Assembly: GCA_025350365.1 (NCBI GenBank)
Contig: JANXXY010000057.1
Coordinates: 1-6,780, forward strand
Length of the DNA stretch: 6,780 bases
Reading direction: 5' to 3'
DNA from: Bacteroidales bacterium
Lineage (GTDB): Bacteria > Bacteroidota > Bacteroidia > Bacteroidales > JAAUTT01
In this document: positions 1-6,667 of the stretch, piece by piece
How the letters are laid out: the number at the start of each line of letters is the position of its first letter
How positions within the stretch are numbered: position 1 is the stretch's first letter
Made by a program: the position numbers and the translations under genes
Notes under the pieces: generated by a model
What the model was told of the DNA's origin: nothing
Seen by the model: only the letters and a program-made list of their open reading frames with translations
The model's database searches: none

Positions 1-584
1 GGAGAATTGGAGCTATTGGCACCTGTGGCCGCGAATTATGCTGCTCCACCTGGCTAACTAACTTTGTGTCAGTAACAACCAACTCTGCCCGTTACCAGGA
101 GGTTTCCCTCAATCCCACTAAACTAGCCGGACAATGCGGAAAACTTAAATGTTGCCTTAATTACGAACTAAAAACATATCTGGATGCTCAACATGATTTT
201 CCAAAAATAGATATCCCTTTGGAGATTTTCGATGGCACAGCCTATCATCAAAAAACAGATATTTTCCGACGAATGATGTGGTACTCCTTCAGCAAAGACG
301 GTGTGGCAACGCTCATTCCTGTTTCCGTAGACAGGGTGATAGAAATTATCGAACTCAACAAACAAGGCACTAAAGCTAAAAGTTTACTGGAGGCAGTTAT
401 TGATGAGCCTGTAAAGAAAAACCTCGATTACAGTAATCCAATCGGGGGTGATAGTATCACCCGGTTCGAAGACAATCGTCGTGATCAACGCAAAAAAAAG
501 CCAAAGCAGCGAAATCCTGGTTTTCAAAAAAAACTGAATACAAATCCAAATCAGACCCCACAAGGAAATGAAACCAAAGAATAA
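1..584 (+). CDS. PSP1 domain protein (RicT/YaaT-like), 5' end missing
   Basis: The reading frame is open from the left edge (first full codon at position 3) and gives 193 residues before the TAA. The start lies outside the window; a GTG at 66 is internal, because conserved PSP1 sequence continues upstream of it. Two identical C-x4-CC motifs are visible, at fragment residues 8-14 (CGRELCC) and 45-51 (CGKLKCC), with the typical SLNPTK stretch between them. The tail (about residues 155-193) is rich in Lys, Arg, Asn and Gln and looks disordered and possibly nucleic-acid binding. In Bacillus subtilis the homologue RicT works with RicA and RicF in a complex that carries [4Fe-4S] clusters and affects RNA processing; the role in Bacteroidota is not established. 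The next gene, gldH, starts inside the end of this one, a pairing common in this phylum. Family assignment is secure, function is not. Confidence 0.9.
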   Translation, partial: RIGAIGTCGRELCCSTWLTNFVSVTTNSARYQEVSLNPTKLAGQCGKLKCCLNYELKTYLDAQHDFPKIDIPLEIFDGTAYHQKTDIFRRMMWYSFSKDGVATLIPVSVDRVIEIIELNKQGTKAKSLLEAVIDEPVKKNLDYSNPIGGDSITRFEDNRRDQRKKKPKQRNPGFQKKLNTNPNQTPQGNETKE

Positions 585-1044
585 CATTGTATTTCTGTTG
601 CCGATACTATTGTTTACTCTGTTAACCGGATGTAATTTCGATAAGGTGTTCGAAAAAACTGAAGATATTCAGAATAGTAAATGGGATAAAAATCATATTG
701 TTCGTTTCGATGTTAGCATAAAAGATACCATTAATGGGTATGATATTTTTATTAATGTCCGCAATAACAACAATTTCAGGTATAAAAATTTATTTTTGTT
801 TGTAAGTACATCTTCTCCAAAGGGGTTTAGTAAACGTGATACGGTCGAATTGACTCTTGCTGATGATAAAGGGAAATGGCTGGGACATGGAATTGGTGGA
901 ATTAATAGCATTGAGAAAGGATATAAAAAAAATGTTAGGTTCCCGGTTTCAGGAAATTACAGGATTGAGTTGGGTCAGGGGATGCGTAACGACATTCTCG
1001 AAGGCATCATGGATGCTGGCATAAGAGTAGAAAAGGTTAAATAA
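568..1044 (+). CDS. gldH: Gliding motility lipoprotein GldH
   Basis: This 158-residue protein starts at an ATG lying 17 nt inside the preceding PSP1 gene, with AAGGA just upstream. It has a lipoprotein signal: a basic N-terminus, a hydrophobic stretch at residues 7-19 and the lipobox LTGC, with Cys22 as the lipidated residue. The body matches the GldH family: Trp39 and the following beta-strand HIVRFDVSI, a VRN motif near 64-66, DTVE at 91-94, LADDKGKWLG at 97-106 and QGMR at 137-140. In Flavobacterium johnsoniae GldH is needed for gliding, but orthologues are also common in non-motile Bacteroidota, so its presence alone does not prove motility. It should be anchored in the envelope, facing the periplasm. 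The overlap suggests transcription, and probably translation, coupled to the PSP1 gene. The length is normal for the family. Confidence 0.9.
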   Translation: MKPKNNIVFLLPILLFTLLTGCNFDKVFEKTEDIQNSKWDKNHIVRFDVSIKDTINGYDIFINVRNNNNFRYKNLFLFVSTSSPKGFSKRDTVELTLADDKGKWLGHGIGGINSIEKGYKKNVRFPVSGNYRIELGQGMRNDILEGIMDAGIRVEKVK

Positions 1045-1060
1045 ATATTGGCTGATTAGC

Positions 1061-1768
1061 GTGGCAAAGAACAAACTGAAAAAATTTGCCGAGCTGGCAA
1101 CGTTCGAGAATGTTATCGAACCAGATATAAAAGAAGTTTTTCGTAAAGATTATCCTATCAAGGGAAATTGGCATTCGCAATTTTTTAAGAATAATCATCC
1201 GATAGTTTTGGAACTTGGATGCGGTAAAGGCGAATATACCACTGGATTGGCTGCCCGGTATAACGATAAAAATTTTATTGGCATCGACATTAAAGGAGCC
1301 CGAATTTGGAAAGGAGCTTCGGAAGCCTTATTAAAAGGACTTACAAATGCAGGTTTTCTTCGTACCAGGATTGAACATATCTCATCTGTATTTGGCCCCG
1401 AAGAAGTTTCTGAAATTTGGATTACCTTCCCCGATCCTCAGGAAAAACGGAACCGCTCAACAAAAAGGTTGACTTCATCCTTGTTTCTGCCTATCTATAA
1501 ACAGTTTCTTAAACCTTCGGGTATCATTCATCTTAAAACAGATAATGAAATACTGTACAATTACACCTGTCGTTTATGCCAGTTTAATAAACTGGATGTG
1601 AAATATCAGACGAACGATTTGTATCATTCCGACGTGGATGACGATGCATTGTTGTCCATTAAAACTCATTATGAAGCTTTATTTACAGCCAAAGGGCTAT
1701 CAATAAAATACATATGTTTTACAATTGATGGACATGAATCCTTCCTTGAACCGCCTTCAAAAATCTGA
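1061..1768 (+). CDS. trmB: tRNA (guanine-N7)-methyltransferase TrmB
   Basis: TrmB transfers a methyl group from S-adenosylmethionine to N7 of guanine 46 in the tRNA variable loop, in the cytoplasm. The 235 residues carry the family motifs in order: SAM-binding motif I ELGCGKGEYT (51-60), GIDIKGAR (74-81) at the end of the second strand, ITFPDPQEK (121-129), which holds the catalytic-region Asp, HLKTD (157-161) and the C-terminal KTHYEALFTAKG (201-212). The start is a GTG 16 nt after gldH. It is preferred because the resulting N-terminus MAKNKLKKFAE matches the usual beginning of Bacteroidota TrmB proteins. The Gln after PDP replaces the Trp found in many other bacteria and is normal in this phylum. 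The 3' end overlaps the next gene by about 35-40 nt, depending on that gene's start. Confidence 0.95.
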   Translation: MAKNKLKKFAELATFENVIEPDIKEVFRKDYPIKGNWHSQFFKNNHPIVLELGCGKGEYTTGLAARYNDKNFIGIDIKGARIWKGASEALLKGLTNAGFLRTRIEHISSVFGPEEVSEIWITFPDPQEKRNRSTKRLTSSLFLPIYKQFLKPSGIIHLKTDNEILYNYTCRLCQFNKLDVKYQTNDLYHSDVDDDALLSIKTHYEALFTAKGLSIKYICFTIDGHESFLEPPSKI

Positions 1769-2108
1769 TCACGTCAATTTCTTCGAAATGGTTTATGAAG
1801 TAGCGAGTCTTATACCATTTGGCAGAGTAACTAATTATGGGGCTATTGCGCGATATCTCGGATCCCCCCAATCATCGCGGATGGTAGGATGGGCTATGAA
1901 TTCGTGTCATTCGCATATTGATTCCGTTCCGGCACACCGTGTTGTTAATCGCAATGGGTTGCTAACAGGGAAAATGCATTTTCAGGGACCCACAGTAATG
2001 CAACAATTACTCGAAAATGAGGGTGTTCGTGTGGAGGATGACAAAGTGGTTGATTTCGATAAAATATTCTGGGATCCTTCCAAAGAATTATCAGCTTTTC
2101 CAGAGTAA
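1728..2108 (+). CDS. Alkyltransferase-like (ATL) DNA-binding protein, MGMT family
   Basis: This 126-residue protein consists only of the DNA-binding domain of the O6-alkylguanine-DNA alkyltransferase family. Visible motifs are FGRVTNYGAIARYLG (31-45), the helix-turn-helix region with the likely arginine finger in SSRMVGWAMN (49-58, Arg51), and PAHRVVNRNG (68-77), followed by LTG. The catalytic Cys of PCHR is replaced by Ala69, so it cannot take up alkyl groups itself. Such ATL proteins bind O6-alkylguanine, flip it out and pass the lesion to nucleotide excision repair. Better-known ATLs carry Trp at this site; alanine versions also occur. Cys60 is not at the catalytic position. The start is uncertain: TTG at 1725, ATG at 1728 and ATG at 1734 are all in frame and all lie inside the end of trmB. 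All leave the domain intact. The overlap implies cotranscription with trmB. Confidence 0.85.
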   Translation: MDMNPSLNRLQKSDHVNFFEMVYEVASLIPFGRVTNYGAIARYLGSPQSSRMVGWAMNSCHSHIDSVPAHRVVNRNGLLTGKMHFQGPTVMQQLLENEGVRVEDDKVVDFDKIFWDPSKELSAFPE

Positions 2109-2159
2109 ACCGGTAAAAACTAGTATATTTACGTAATTTAAATTTAGTCTAAATAACAC

Positions 2160-3257
2160 ATGATTTATACTGTTGATCAGGTTGTAAGTGCTTTATCTCA
2201 AGTAACACATCCTGGATTCTCGAACGATATCGTTTCGCTGAATATGGTTAAAGATATTCGTATCGAAGGAAACAAAATTTCTTTTTCTCTCACCTTCCAA
2301 AAGTCGACCGATCCATTAATTGGTTCAATACAAAAGGCTTGCAGAGTAGCTCTTCAAACCAAACTTGGGCCGGATATTGAAATGGGCGATATTATTGTAA
2401 ACAGCACATTTAAACCAGAACTAAAAGAAAGTAATCTTTCAAAAGTTAAAAACATCATCGCTGTTGCATCTGGTAAAGGAGGCGTTGGAAAGTCAACTGT
2501 GGCTTCCAACCTTGCCGTATCGCTGGTAAAACTCGGTTATAAAGTAGGCCTTATCGATGCTGATGTTTACGGACCATCCATACCGAAAATGTTTAATGTT
2601 GAAAATATTAAACCTGAATTGAAGGATCCTGACCTGATCGTTCCTGTGAATAGATACGGGGTAAAATTGTTGTCCATCGGGTTTTTTGTCGATCCCAAAG
2701 ATCCGCTCATATGGCGTGGCCCCATGGCTACCAACGCTTTGAAACAATTGATTAACCAGGGCGAATGGGGCGAACTCGATTTTCTGATGATTGACTTGCC
2801 TCCGGGAACGGGAGATGTGCATCTAACGATTGTTCAGGAACTAACAATTACCGGCGCTGTAATTGTAAGCACACCACAGGATGTTGCTCTTGCTGATGCT
2901 ATTAAGGGGATTAATATGTTTAAAGGTGAAAAAATAAATGTGCCTGTATTAGGATTGATCGAGAATATGGCGTGGTTTACTCCCGAAGAATTGCCAAACA
3001 ATAAATATTATATCTTTGGAAAAGAAGGCTGCAAGCGCCTAGCCGAAGAACTTTCCATTCCTCTTTTAGGTCAAATTCCCATTGTTCAAAGCATTTGCGA
3101 AGGGGGCGACGACGGCAACCCATCGGCTCTCGACGATAAAACCATTGTAGGAAGTTCATTTAAAAAGCTTGCTGAACGGATGGTGGAAGAAGTTAATCAC
3201 CGGAACAAAGCGCTTGACCCAACAAAAAGAGTAGAAATTATTCATGGAAAGAAATAA
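2160..3257 (+). CDS. mrp: Mrp/ApbC-type P-loop ATPase, Fe-S cluster carrier family
   Basis: The 365-residue protein has an N-terminal MIP18/DUF59-type domain (about 1-85) joined to a ParA/MinD-like ATPase of the Mrp/NBP35 family (about 97-345). The ATPase shows the deviant Walker A GKGGVGKST (105-113), the switch segment DADVYGPS (133-140), the Walker B region FLMIDLPPGTGD (208-219) and STPQDVALADAI (237-248). Family members bind and hand over Fe-S clusters to target proteins in the cytoplasm. The CxxC motif that ligates the cluster in Salmonella ApbC and its relatives should follow ENM at 268-270. Here the stretch reads AWFTPEELPNNKYY and has no Cys; the only cysteines are 61, 291 and 313. 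I believe this variant is usual in Bacteroidota, so cluster binding by the standard site is doubtful. The 51-nt AT-rich gap upstream could hold a promoter but none is clear. An Nfu gene follows after 13 nt. Confidence 0.93.
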   Translation: MIYTVDQVVSALSQVTHPGFSNDIVSLNMVKDIRIEGNKISFSLTFQKSTDPLIGSIQKACRVALQTKLGPDIEMGDIIVNSTFKPELKESNLSKVKNIIAVASGKGGVGKSTVASNLAVSLVKLGYKVGLIDADVYGPSIPKMFNVENIKPELKDPDLIVPVNRYGVKLLSIGFFVDPKDPLIWRGPMATNALKQLINQGEWGELDFLMIDLPPGTGDVHLTIVQELTITGAVIVSTPQDVALADAIKGINMFKGEKINVPVLGLIENMAWFTPEELPNNKYYIFGKEGCKRLAEELSIPLLGQIPIVQSICEGGDDGNPSALDDKTIVGSSFKKLAERMVEEVNHRNKALDPTKRVEIIHGKK

Positions 3258-3270
3258 ATTATTTTAGATC

Positions 3271-3516
3271 ATGACTGCAAAAAATAAAAGCGAGTTACTG
3301 AAAAGGGTTATTTACACCATCGACCGACTTCGACCTTATTTGCAGTCGGATGGAGGAGATGTTATCATTGAAGAGATTACCGACGATTTTATTGTCAAGG
3401 TAAAGCTTATCGGCGCATGCGAATCGTGTCCTTTTAGCTTGAATACCTTAAAGGGAGGAATAGAACAAGCGTTGAAAAAAGATATTCCAGAAATAAGGGA
3501 AGTTATTGCTGTATAG
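3271..3516 (+). CDS. nfu: Stand-alone NifU C-terminal (Nfu) domain protein, Fe-S carrier
   Basis: This 81-residue protein is a single Nfu domain. It shows the LRPYLQSDGGDV motif (20-31), which is near-invariant in the family, and GACESCPFS (48-56), whose Cys50 and Cys53 form the CxxC that binds a [4Fe-4S] cluster between two subunits. LKGGIEQALKK (about 60-70) is the usual C-terminal helix. Nfu proteins carry assembled clusters from the scaffold to apoproteins in the cytoplasm. There is no A-type domain as in E. coli NfuA and no IscU-like domain as in NifU, which is the normal form in Bacteroidota. It lies 13 nt behind mrp, almost certainly in the same transcript, which points to a shared role in cluster delivery. 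It is the last gene before the terminator near 3600. Confidence 0.93.
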   Translation: MTAKNKSELLKRVIYTIDRLRPYLQSDGGDVIIEEITDDFIVKVKLIGACESCPFSLNTLKGGIEQALKKDIPEIREVIAV

Positions 3517-3530
3517 TTTCGGAAATGTAC

Positions 3531-3545
3531 CGTCCCCATCGGACT
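3531..3545 (+). repeat. Palindromic repeat unit A (CGTCCC...GGACT)
   Basis: The 15-mer CGTCCCCATCGGACT matches a second unit 51 nt downstream at 13 of 15 positions. Both are preceded by AATGT, here with two extra bases in between. The unit is an imperfect inverted repeat (GTCC/GGAC arms). It begins 15 nt after the nfu stop codon. Intergenic position, pairing and palindromy suggest a REP-like dispersed element, but copies elsewhere in the genome cannot be seen from here. Confidence 0.5.
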
Positions 3546-3581
3546 AGGATTGAGGGCTTAATTATTTTACTACCATAATGT

Positions 3582-3596
3582 CGTCCCAATGGGACT
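3582..3596 (+). repeat. Palindromic repeat unit B (CGTCCC...GGACT)
   Basis: The 15-mer CGTCCCAATGGGACT is the second copy of the unit at 3531. Its inner part GTCCC-AAT-GGGAC is a perfect inverted repeat with 5-bp arms and a 3-nt loop. It differs from unit A at two positions, one of which restores arm pairing. It ends two bases before the left arm of the terminator, so the transcript would carry two consecutive hairpins here. Confidence 0.5.
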
Positions 3597-3598
3597 TA

Positions 3599-3644
3599 AA
3601 AAAAGTCGAATTACCATGAAAGGGTTATTCGGCTTTTTTGTTTT
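3599..3644 (+). terminator. Intrinsic terminator after nfu
   Basis: The left arm AAAAAAGTCGAAT (3599-3611) pairs over 13 bp with ATTCGGCTTTTTT (3627-3639), with a single G-T wobble. The 15-nt loop can close further through ACC/GGT. The T run, followed by GTTTT, supplies the U tract, and the matching A run on the left means it may also work on the minus strand. It sits about 80 nt after nfu and closes the trmB-mrp-nfu transcription unit before porW. Confidence 0.8.
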
Positions 3645-3671
3645 GAAATTGCCAGATTATAAATAATTTTA
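3642..3671 (+). promoter_or_regulatory. Candidate Bacteroidota-type promoter for porW
   Basis: TTTG at 3642-3645 is followed after 18 nt by TAATTTTA at 3664-3671. This resembles the TTTG / TAnnTTTG pair described for the primary sigma factor in this phylum, with A instead of the last G. Transcription would start near 3678 and leave a leader of about 50 nt. It lies directly after the terminator and before porW, where a promoter is expected, but in AT-rich DNA such matches arise easily. Confidence 0.35.
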
Positions 3672-3727
3672 TCATCTTAAAATAAACTTTTCATTTTTAA
3701 GTTATTCAGTTAAACAAACAAAATACG

Positions 3728-6376
3728 GTGGACCGGAAATTTAGCTCTTTAAAATTACTTTTACTCATTTTGGTTGGTTTTCTGTTTTCATGCTCCCAAC
3801 AGAAAAATACACCTATTTCACGCACATTTCATAGTATTACAGCTAAATATAATATCCTTTTCAATGGAGACGAAGGCTATAGAAAGGGAATGAAGCGACT
3901 TGATGAGTCCTTTAAAGATGATTATTCCCGCATTTTGCCGGTGTTTACTTACGGAAACAAGGACGTTGCCAGCAGCATTTCGTCGGACATGGATCTTGGA
4001 ATTAAGAAGGCCTCCAAATTAATTACGCTGCATTCGATAAAAGCAAAACCCAAAGTTAAAAAAAAGGGGAGAATGACCCCGCAGGAAAAGGAATTCTATA
4101 ATAAAAACGAATATAACAAATGGGTTGACGATGCCTATATTCTTATTGGCAAAGCGTACTTTCATAAAATGGATTATCAGAATGCTACGGAGACTTTCAA
4201 TTTTATCATTCGCGAATACCCCAAAGAATCTTCAAAATACGAAGGCTTGATCTGGCTGACACGTGTCCATTCTCAAAATGGTGAATTCAGAGACGCCGAA
4301 AAACAATTAGCCACCTTAGAAAGCGACCGAAAATTCCCCGTAAAGCTAAAACGAGATTTGCAAACAACAGGCGCCGATTTGGCCTTAAAACAAAACCAGT
4401 ACGAACGGGCAGCTAAATATCTTGAAAAAGCGATCAAGAAACTTCATAAGAAAAAGCTTAAGTTGCGTTACAGATATATTCTTGCACAGCTTTATCAGCA
4501 AACTGGTGAGTTTAAAAGGGCAACCGCAATGTACACCTACATCATTAAGCATAATCCACCTTACGAGATGACATTTAACGCCCAGATAAACCTGGCTGAA
4601 TCGGTGGAGACTGGGTCAAAAAGCACCCGCATGGTTCGTGACAGGCTTAAAAAAATGCTCCGCGACCAGAAAAATATTGATTTTCGTGACCAGATTTATT
4701 TTGCTATGGCCAAGCTCGAAATGAAAGATGGTAACCGCGCTCAGGCAATAGAGTACTTCAAGGAATCCGTAAAAGTTAGTATCAATAACAACGATCAGAA
4801 GGCACTTTCGTGTCTGACATTAGCTGACTTGTTTTATGGTGAAAAAAAATATGTTCCAGCTCAGGCGTATTACGATAGCACACTTCTCTATATAGCACAG
4901 GACTATCCGGGCGTTCCGGATATGAAAATAAAGGCATCTAGCTTAAACAGGCTGGTAGCCTCACTCAATACCATTTCGTTTGAAGATAGCGTACAACATG
5001 TCGCCAAACTACCCGAAGCAGAACGAATGAAGCTAATAGACAATATTATTAACGATCTGCGGAAAGCAGAAGATGAAGCCAAACAAGCCGAAGCCCAGCG
5101 TTTACAGGAATATTATAGTAACCAGAACCGGAACAGCGCCGCTATGAACGACCCTACTACCCAAGCGAAGTGGTATTTCTATAATCCTGTGTCGGTGGCT
5201 CAGGGAATGAAAGATTTCCAGTTACGGTGGGGCAAGCGTAAGCTTGAAGATAACTGGCGACGACGTAATAAAAGTATCGTGGCTTTTGGTGCTGAACCCA
5301 TAGAAAATATAGTGGTTGAAAACAAACAGGATAAAGATAAAAAGAAAGTACTTGACAATAAATCGCGTGAATTCTATGTTCAGAATCTTCCATTAACTGA
5401 TTCTATGGTCAACATCTCAAAAAAACGAGTTTTGGATGGTTATTTTAATGGAGGACAAGTTTACCGCAACGAACTAAAAGATTTAAAAGAGGCAACATCT
5501 ATCTATGAAACTATGATAGAACGCTTTCCCGAAAATACGTATAGAATTGCGGTGTATTACCAACTTTACACCATGTTCACCGAAATGGGTAATGCGGCTA
5601 AAGCTTTGTATTACAAAAACTTAATTATCACTCGATTCCCGGAAAGTTTATATGCCCGATTGCTCTCGGATCCTGAATATTACAAACAGCTCATAGAAAA
5701 AGGCAAGGAAGCTGATAACTTTTATGAAGAAACTTATAATTTATACCAAAGCGGCCAATACCAGCAGGTAATAGCGAATGCGCAATCTGCCGGCACACGC
5801 TTCAAAGGAAATTCGGTAATGGCTAAATTTGGCCTAATAAAGGCGATGGCGATCGGTAAAACTTCAGATCCTATGCAATATCGCAACGAGCTTACACAAT
5901 TGATAGTAAGTTATCCCAATAACGAAGTTGCAGTTCAGGCAAAAGAGATGATAACTTTTCTGAATACCTATAAGCCCGAAACCAAGCACTTGGAGGATAT
6001 TAAAGTTGCTGAAGTCATCTACAATCCCGATGATAAGACCTCATTTCTTTTTGTGCTGGTTGTTGAGAGTAAGGAAGACATCAACCAGATAGTGTTCGAT
6101 TTAATCAATTTCAATCTCGACAATTTCAGTAACGACCATCTGGAACTCAACAACGAGAATTTTGGTAAAACCTACAAGATTCTTCAGGTTAAAACGTTTT
6201 CAGATAAGGATAAAGCCATAAAGTACTTCTCAACTCTCAGTTCCAAGCCGGCAGCACTAAAAAGCGTAAAGGGAGGAACAAAAATCCAGTTTATTATCTC
6301 GCCGGGCAACTTCGAAATACTTAAAAAACAGGAAAATGCAGACACATACATTGAATTCTTCAAAAAGCATTTTTAA
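3728..6376 (+). CDS. porW: Type IX secretion system TPR lipoprotein PorW/SprE
   Basis: This 882-residue protein starts at GTG and has a lipoprotein signal with lipobox LFSC, Cys22 being the lipidated residue. That well-placed signal supports the GTG start; the leader is A-rich and lacks a Shine-Dalgarno. The segment right after it (31-110: SRTFHSITAKYN, FNGDEGY, DDYSRILPVF) is the signature of PorW/SprE. TPR-like helical repeats follow at about 130-410, then a charged, probably coiled-coil linker (428-465), the conserved block KWYFYNP...WGKRKLEDNWRR (481-512), more TPR-like repeats (about 572-745) and a C-terminal domain (760-882) ending in an ISPGNFEIL...YIEFFKKHF pattern. In Porphyromonas and Flavobacterium this outer-membrane lipoprotein is required for type IX secretion and is reported to bridge the PorK/N ring and the Sov/SprA translocon. 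It appears to be transcribed on its own. The alternative, an unrelated TPR lipoprotein, is unlikely. Confidence 0.9.
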   Translation: MDRKFSSLKLLLLILVGFLFSCSQQKNTPISRTFHSITAKYNILFNGDEGYRKGMKRLDESFKDDYSRILPVFTYGNKDVASSISSDMDLGIKKASKLITLHSIKAKPKVKKKGRMTPQEKEFYNKNEYNKWVDDAYILIGKAYFHKMDYQNATETFNFIIREYPKESSKYEGLIWLTRVHSQNGEFRDAEKQLATLESDRKFPVKLKRDLQTTGADLALKQNQYERAAKYLEKAIKKLHKKKLKLRYRYILAQLYQQTGEFKRATAMYTYIIKHNPPYEMTFNAQINLAESVETGSKSTRMVRDRLKKMLRDQKNIDFRDQIYFAMAKLEMKDGNRAQAIEYFKESVKVSINNNDQKALSCLTLADLFYGEKKYVPAQAYYDSTLLYIAQDYPGVPDMKIKASSLNRLVASLNTISFEDSVQHVAKLPEAERMKLIDNIINDLRKAEDEAKQAEAQRLQEYYSNQNRNSAAMNDPTTQAKWYFYNPVSVAQGMKDFQLRWGKRKLEDNWRRRNKSIVAFGAEPIENIVVENKQDKDKKKVLDNKSREFYVQNLPLTDSMVNISKKRVLDGYFNGGQVYRNELKDLKEATSIYETMIERFPENTYRIAVYYQLYTMFTEMGNAAKALYYKNLIITRFPESLYARLLSDPEYYKQLIEKGKEADNFYEETYNLYQSGQYQQVIANAQSAGTRFKGNSVMAKFGLIKAMAIGKTSDPMQYRNELTQLIVSYPNNEVAVQAKEMITFLNTYKPETKHLEDIKVAEVIYNPDDKTSFLFVLVVESKEDINQIVFDLINFNLDNFSNDHLELNNENFGKTYKILQVKTFSDKDKAIKYFSTLSSKPAALKSVKGGTKIQFIISPGNFEILKKQENADTYIEFFKKHF

Positions 6377-6417
6377 CAGGTGATAGCTTAACCCAGAGTT
6401 TGGAATAACCGAATTCA

Positions 6418-6442
6418 AACTTAGACGCTATGCTTCTAAGTT
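6418..6442. terminator. Hairpin between convergent genes, possible weak terminator
   Basis: AACTTAGA (6418-6425) and TCTAAGTT (6435-6442) form a perfect 8-bp inverted repeat with a 9-nt loop, in which GC/GC can pair again. It lies about 40 nt after porW and overlaps the stop codon of the minus-strand small gene. The stem is AT-rich and neither side has a strong T tract, so a two-way terminator is only a possibility. A terminal repeat of a mobile element is another, with no partner visible. Confidence 0.3.
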
Positions 6443-6651
6443 ATAGCAATAATCTGATCTTGAAAATTATCGTCGTCAAATACTTTTCTCCAGTCTTCTT
6501 TGATAAATTCTTTCAACCCCCGTTGAAGTGCTTTATTTGCTGCATCGGAAAAAACGGCTCCAGGAATTTCATCAAAAATGGTCGCTTGTAGTCGGGATTT
6601 TTTCTCCCTGGCTTTCTTAATTTGATAAGTAAGTGTTTTATATTCAGACAT
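6436..6651 (-). CDS. Small hypothetical protein, 71 residues, lysine-rich
   Basis: I do not recognise this protein. From the ATG at 6651 it has 71 residues, no cysteine, no signal peptide and no membrane segment. The first part (MSEYKTLTYQIKKAREKK) is a strongly basic, probably helical stretch; the second part alternates acidic and basic residues (KEFIKEDWRKVFDDDNF) and also looks helical. An upstream in-frame TTG at 6687 would add 12 residues but would run into the end of the neighbouring minus-strand frame. The ATG, 16 nt after that frame's stop, is the more natural start. The two would then form an operon-like pair converging on porW. It could be a real accessory gene or a remnant; composition looks protein-like, but nothing else proves expression. 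Confidence 0.4.
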   Translation of the reverse strand: MSEYKTLTYQIKKAREKKSRLQATIFDEIPGAVFSDAANKALQRGLKEFIKEDWRKVFDDDNFQDQIIAIT

Positions 6652-6667
6652 CCAATACTCACGTAAT

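Noticed and set aside
66..584. Treating GTG at 66 as the start of the first gene
   Set aside because: The same frame is open to the left edge and encodes conserved PSP1 sequence, including the first C-x4-CC motif, so the gene is truncated by the window and does not start there.
2121..2142. Promoter upstream of mrp (TATATTTAC or TAATTTA)
   Set aside because: These partly match TAnnTTTG, but no TTG/TTTG lies at the right distance upstream, and the 51-nt gap is AT-rich enough for chance matches.
2131..2142. 12-nt direct repeat ACGTAATTTAAA, also at 6661-6672
   Set aside because: A 12-mer match of AT-rich sequence is expected about once or twice by chance in a window this size, and the flanks do not match.
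2493..2822. Minus-strand frame of 109 codons inside mrp
   Set aside because: It lies wholly opposite the strongly conserved ATPase core of mrp and has no recognisable motif.
3517..3727. Riboswitch or small RNA in the nfu-porW gap
   Set aside because: Apart from the two palindromes, the terminator and the candidate promoter, no known riboswitch or tRNA-like fold was recognised; the remaining sequence is low-complexity AT-rich.
5157..5393. Minus-strand frame of 78 codons inside porW
   Set aside because: It lies opposite the conserved KWYFYNP...NWRR block of porW, with no start signal or protein-like features.
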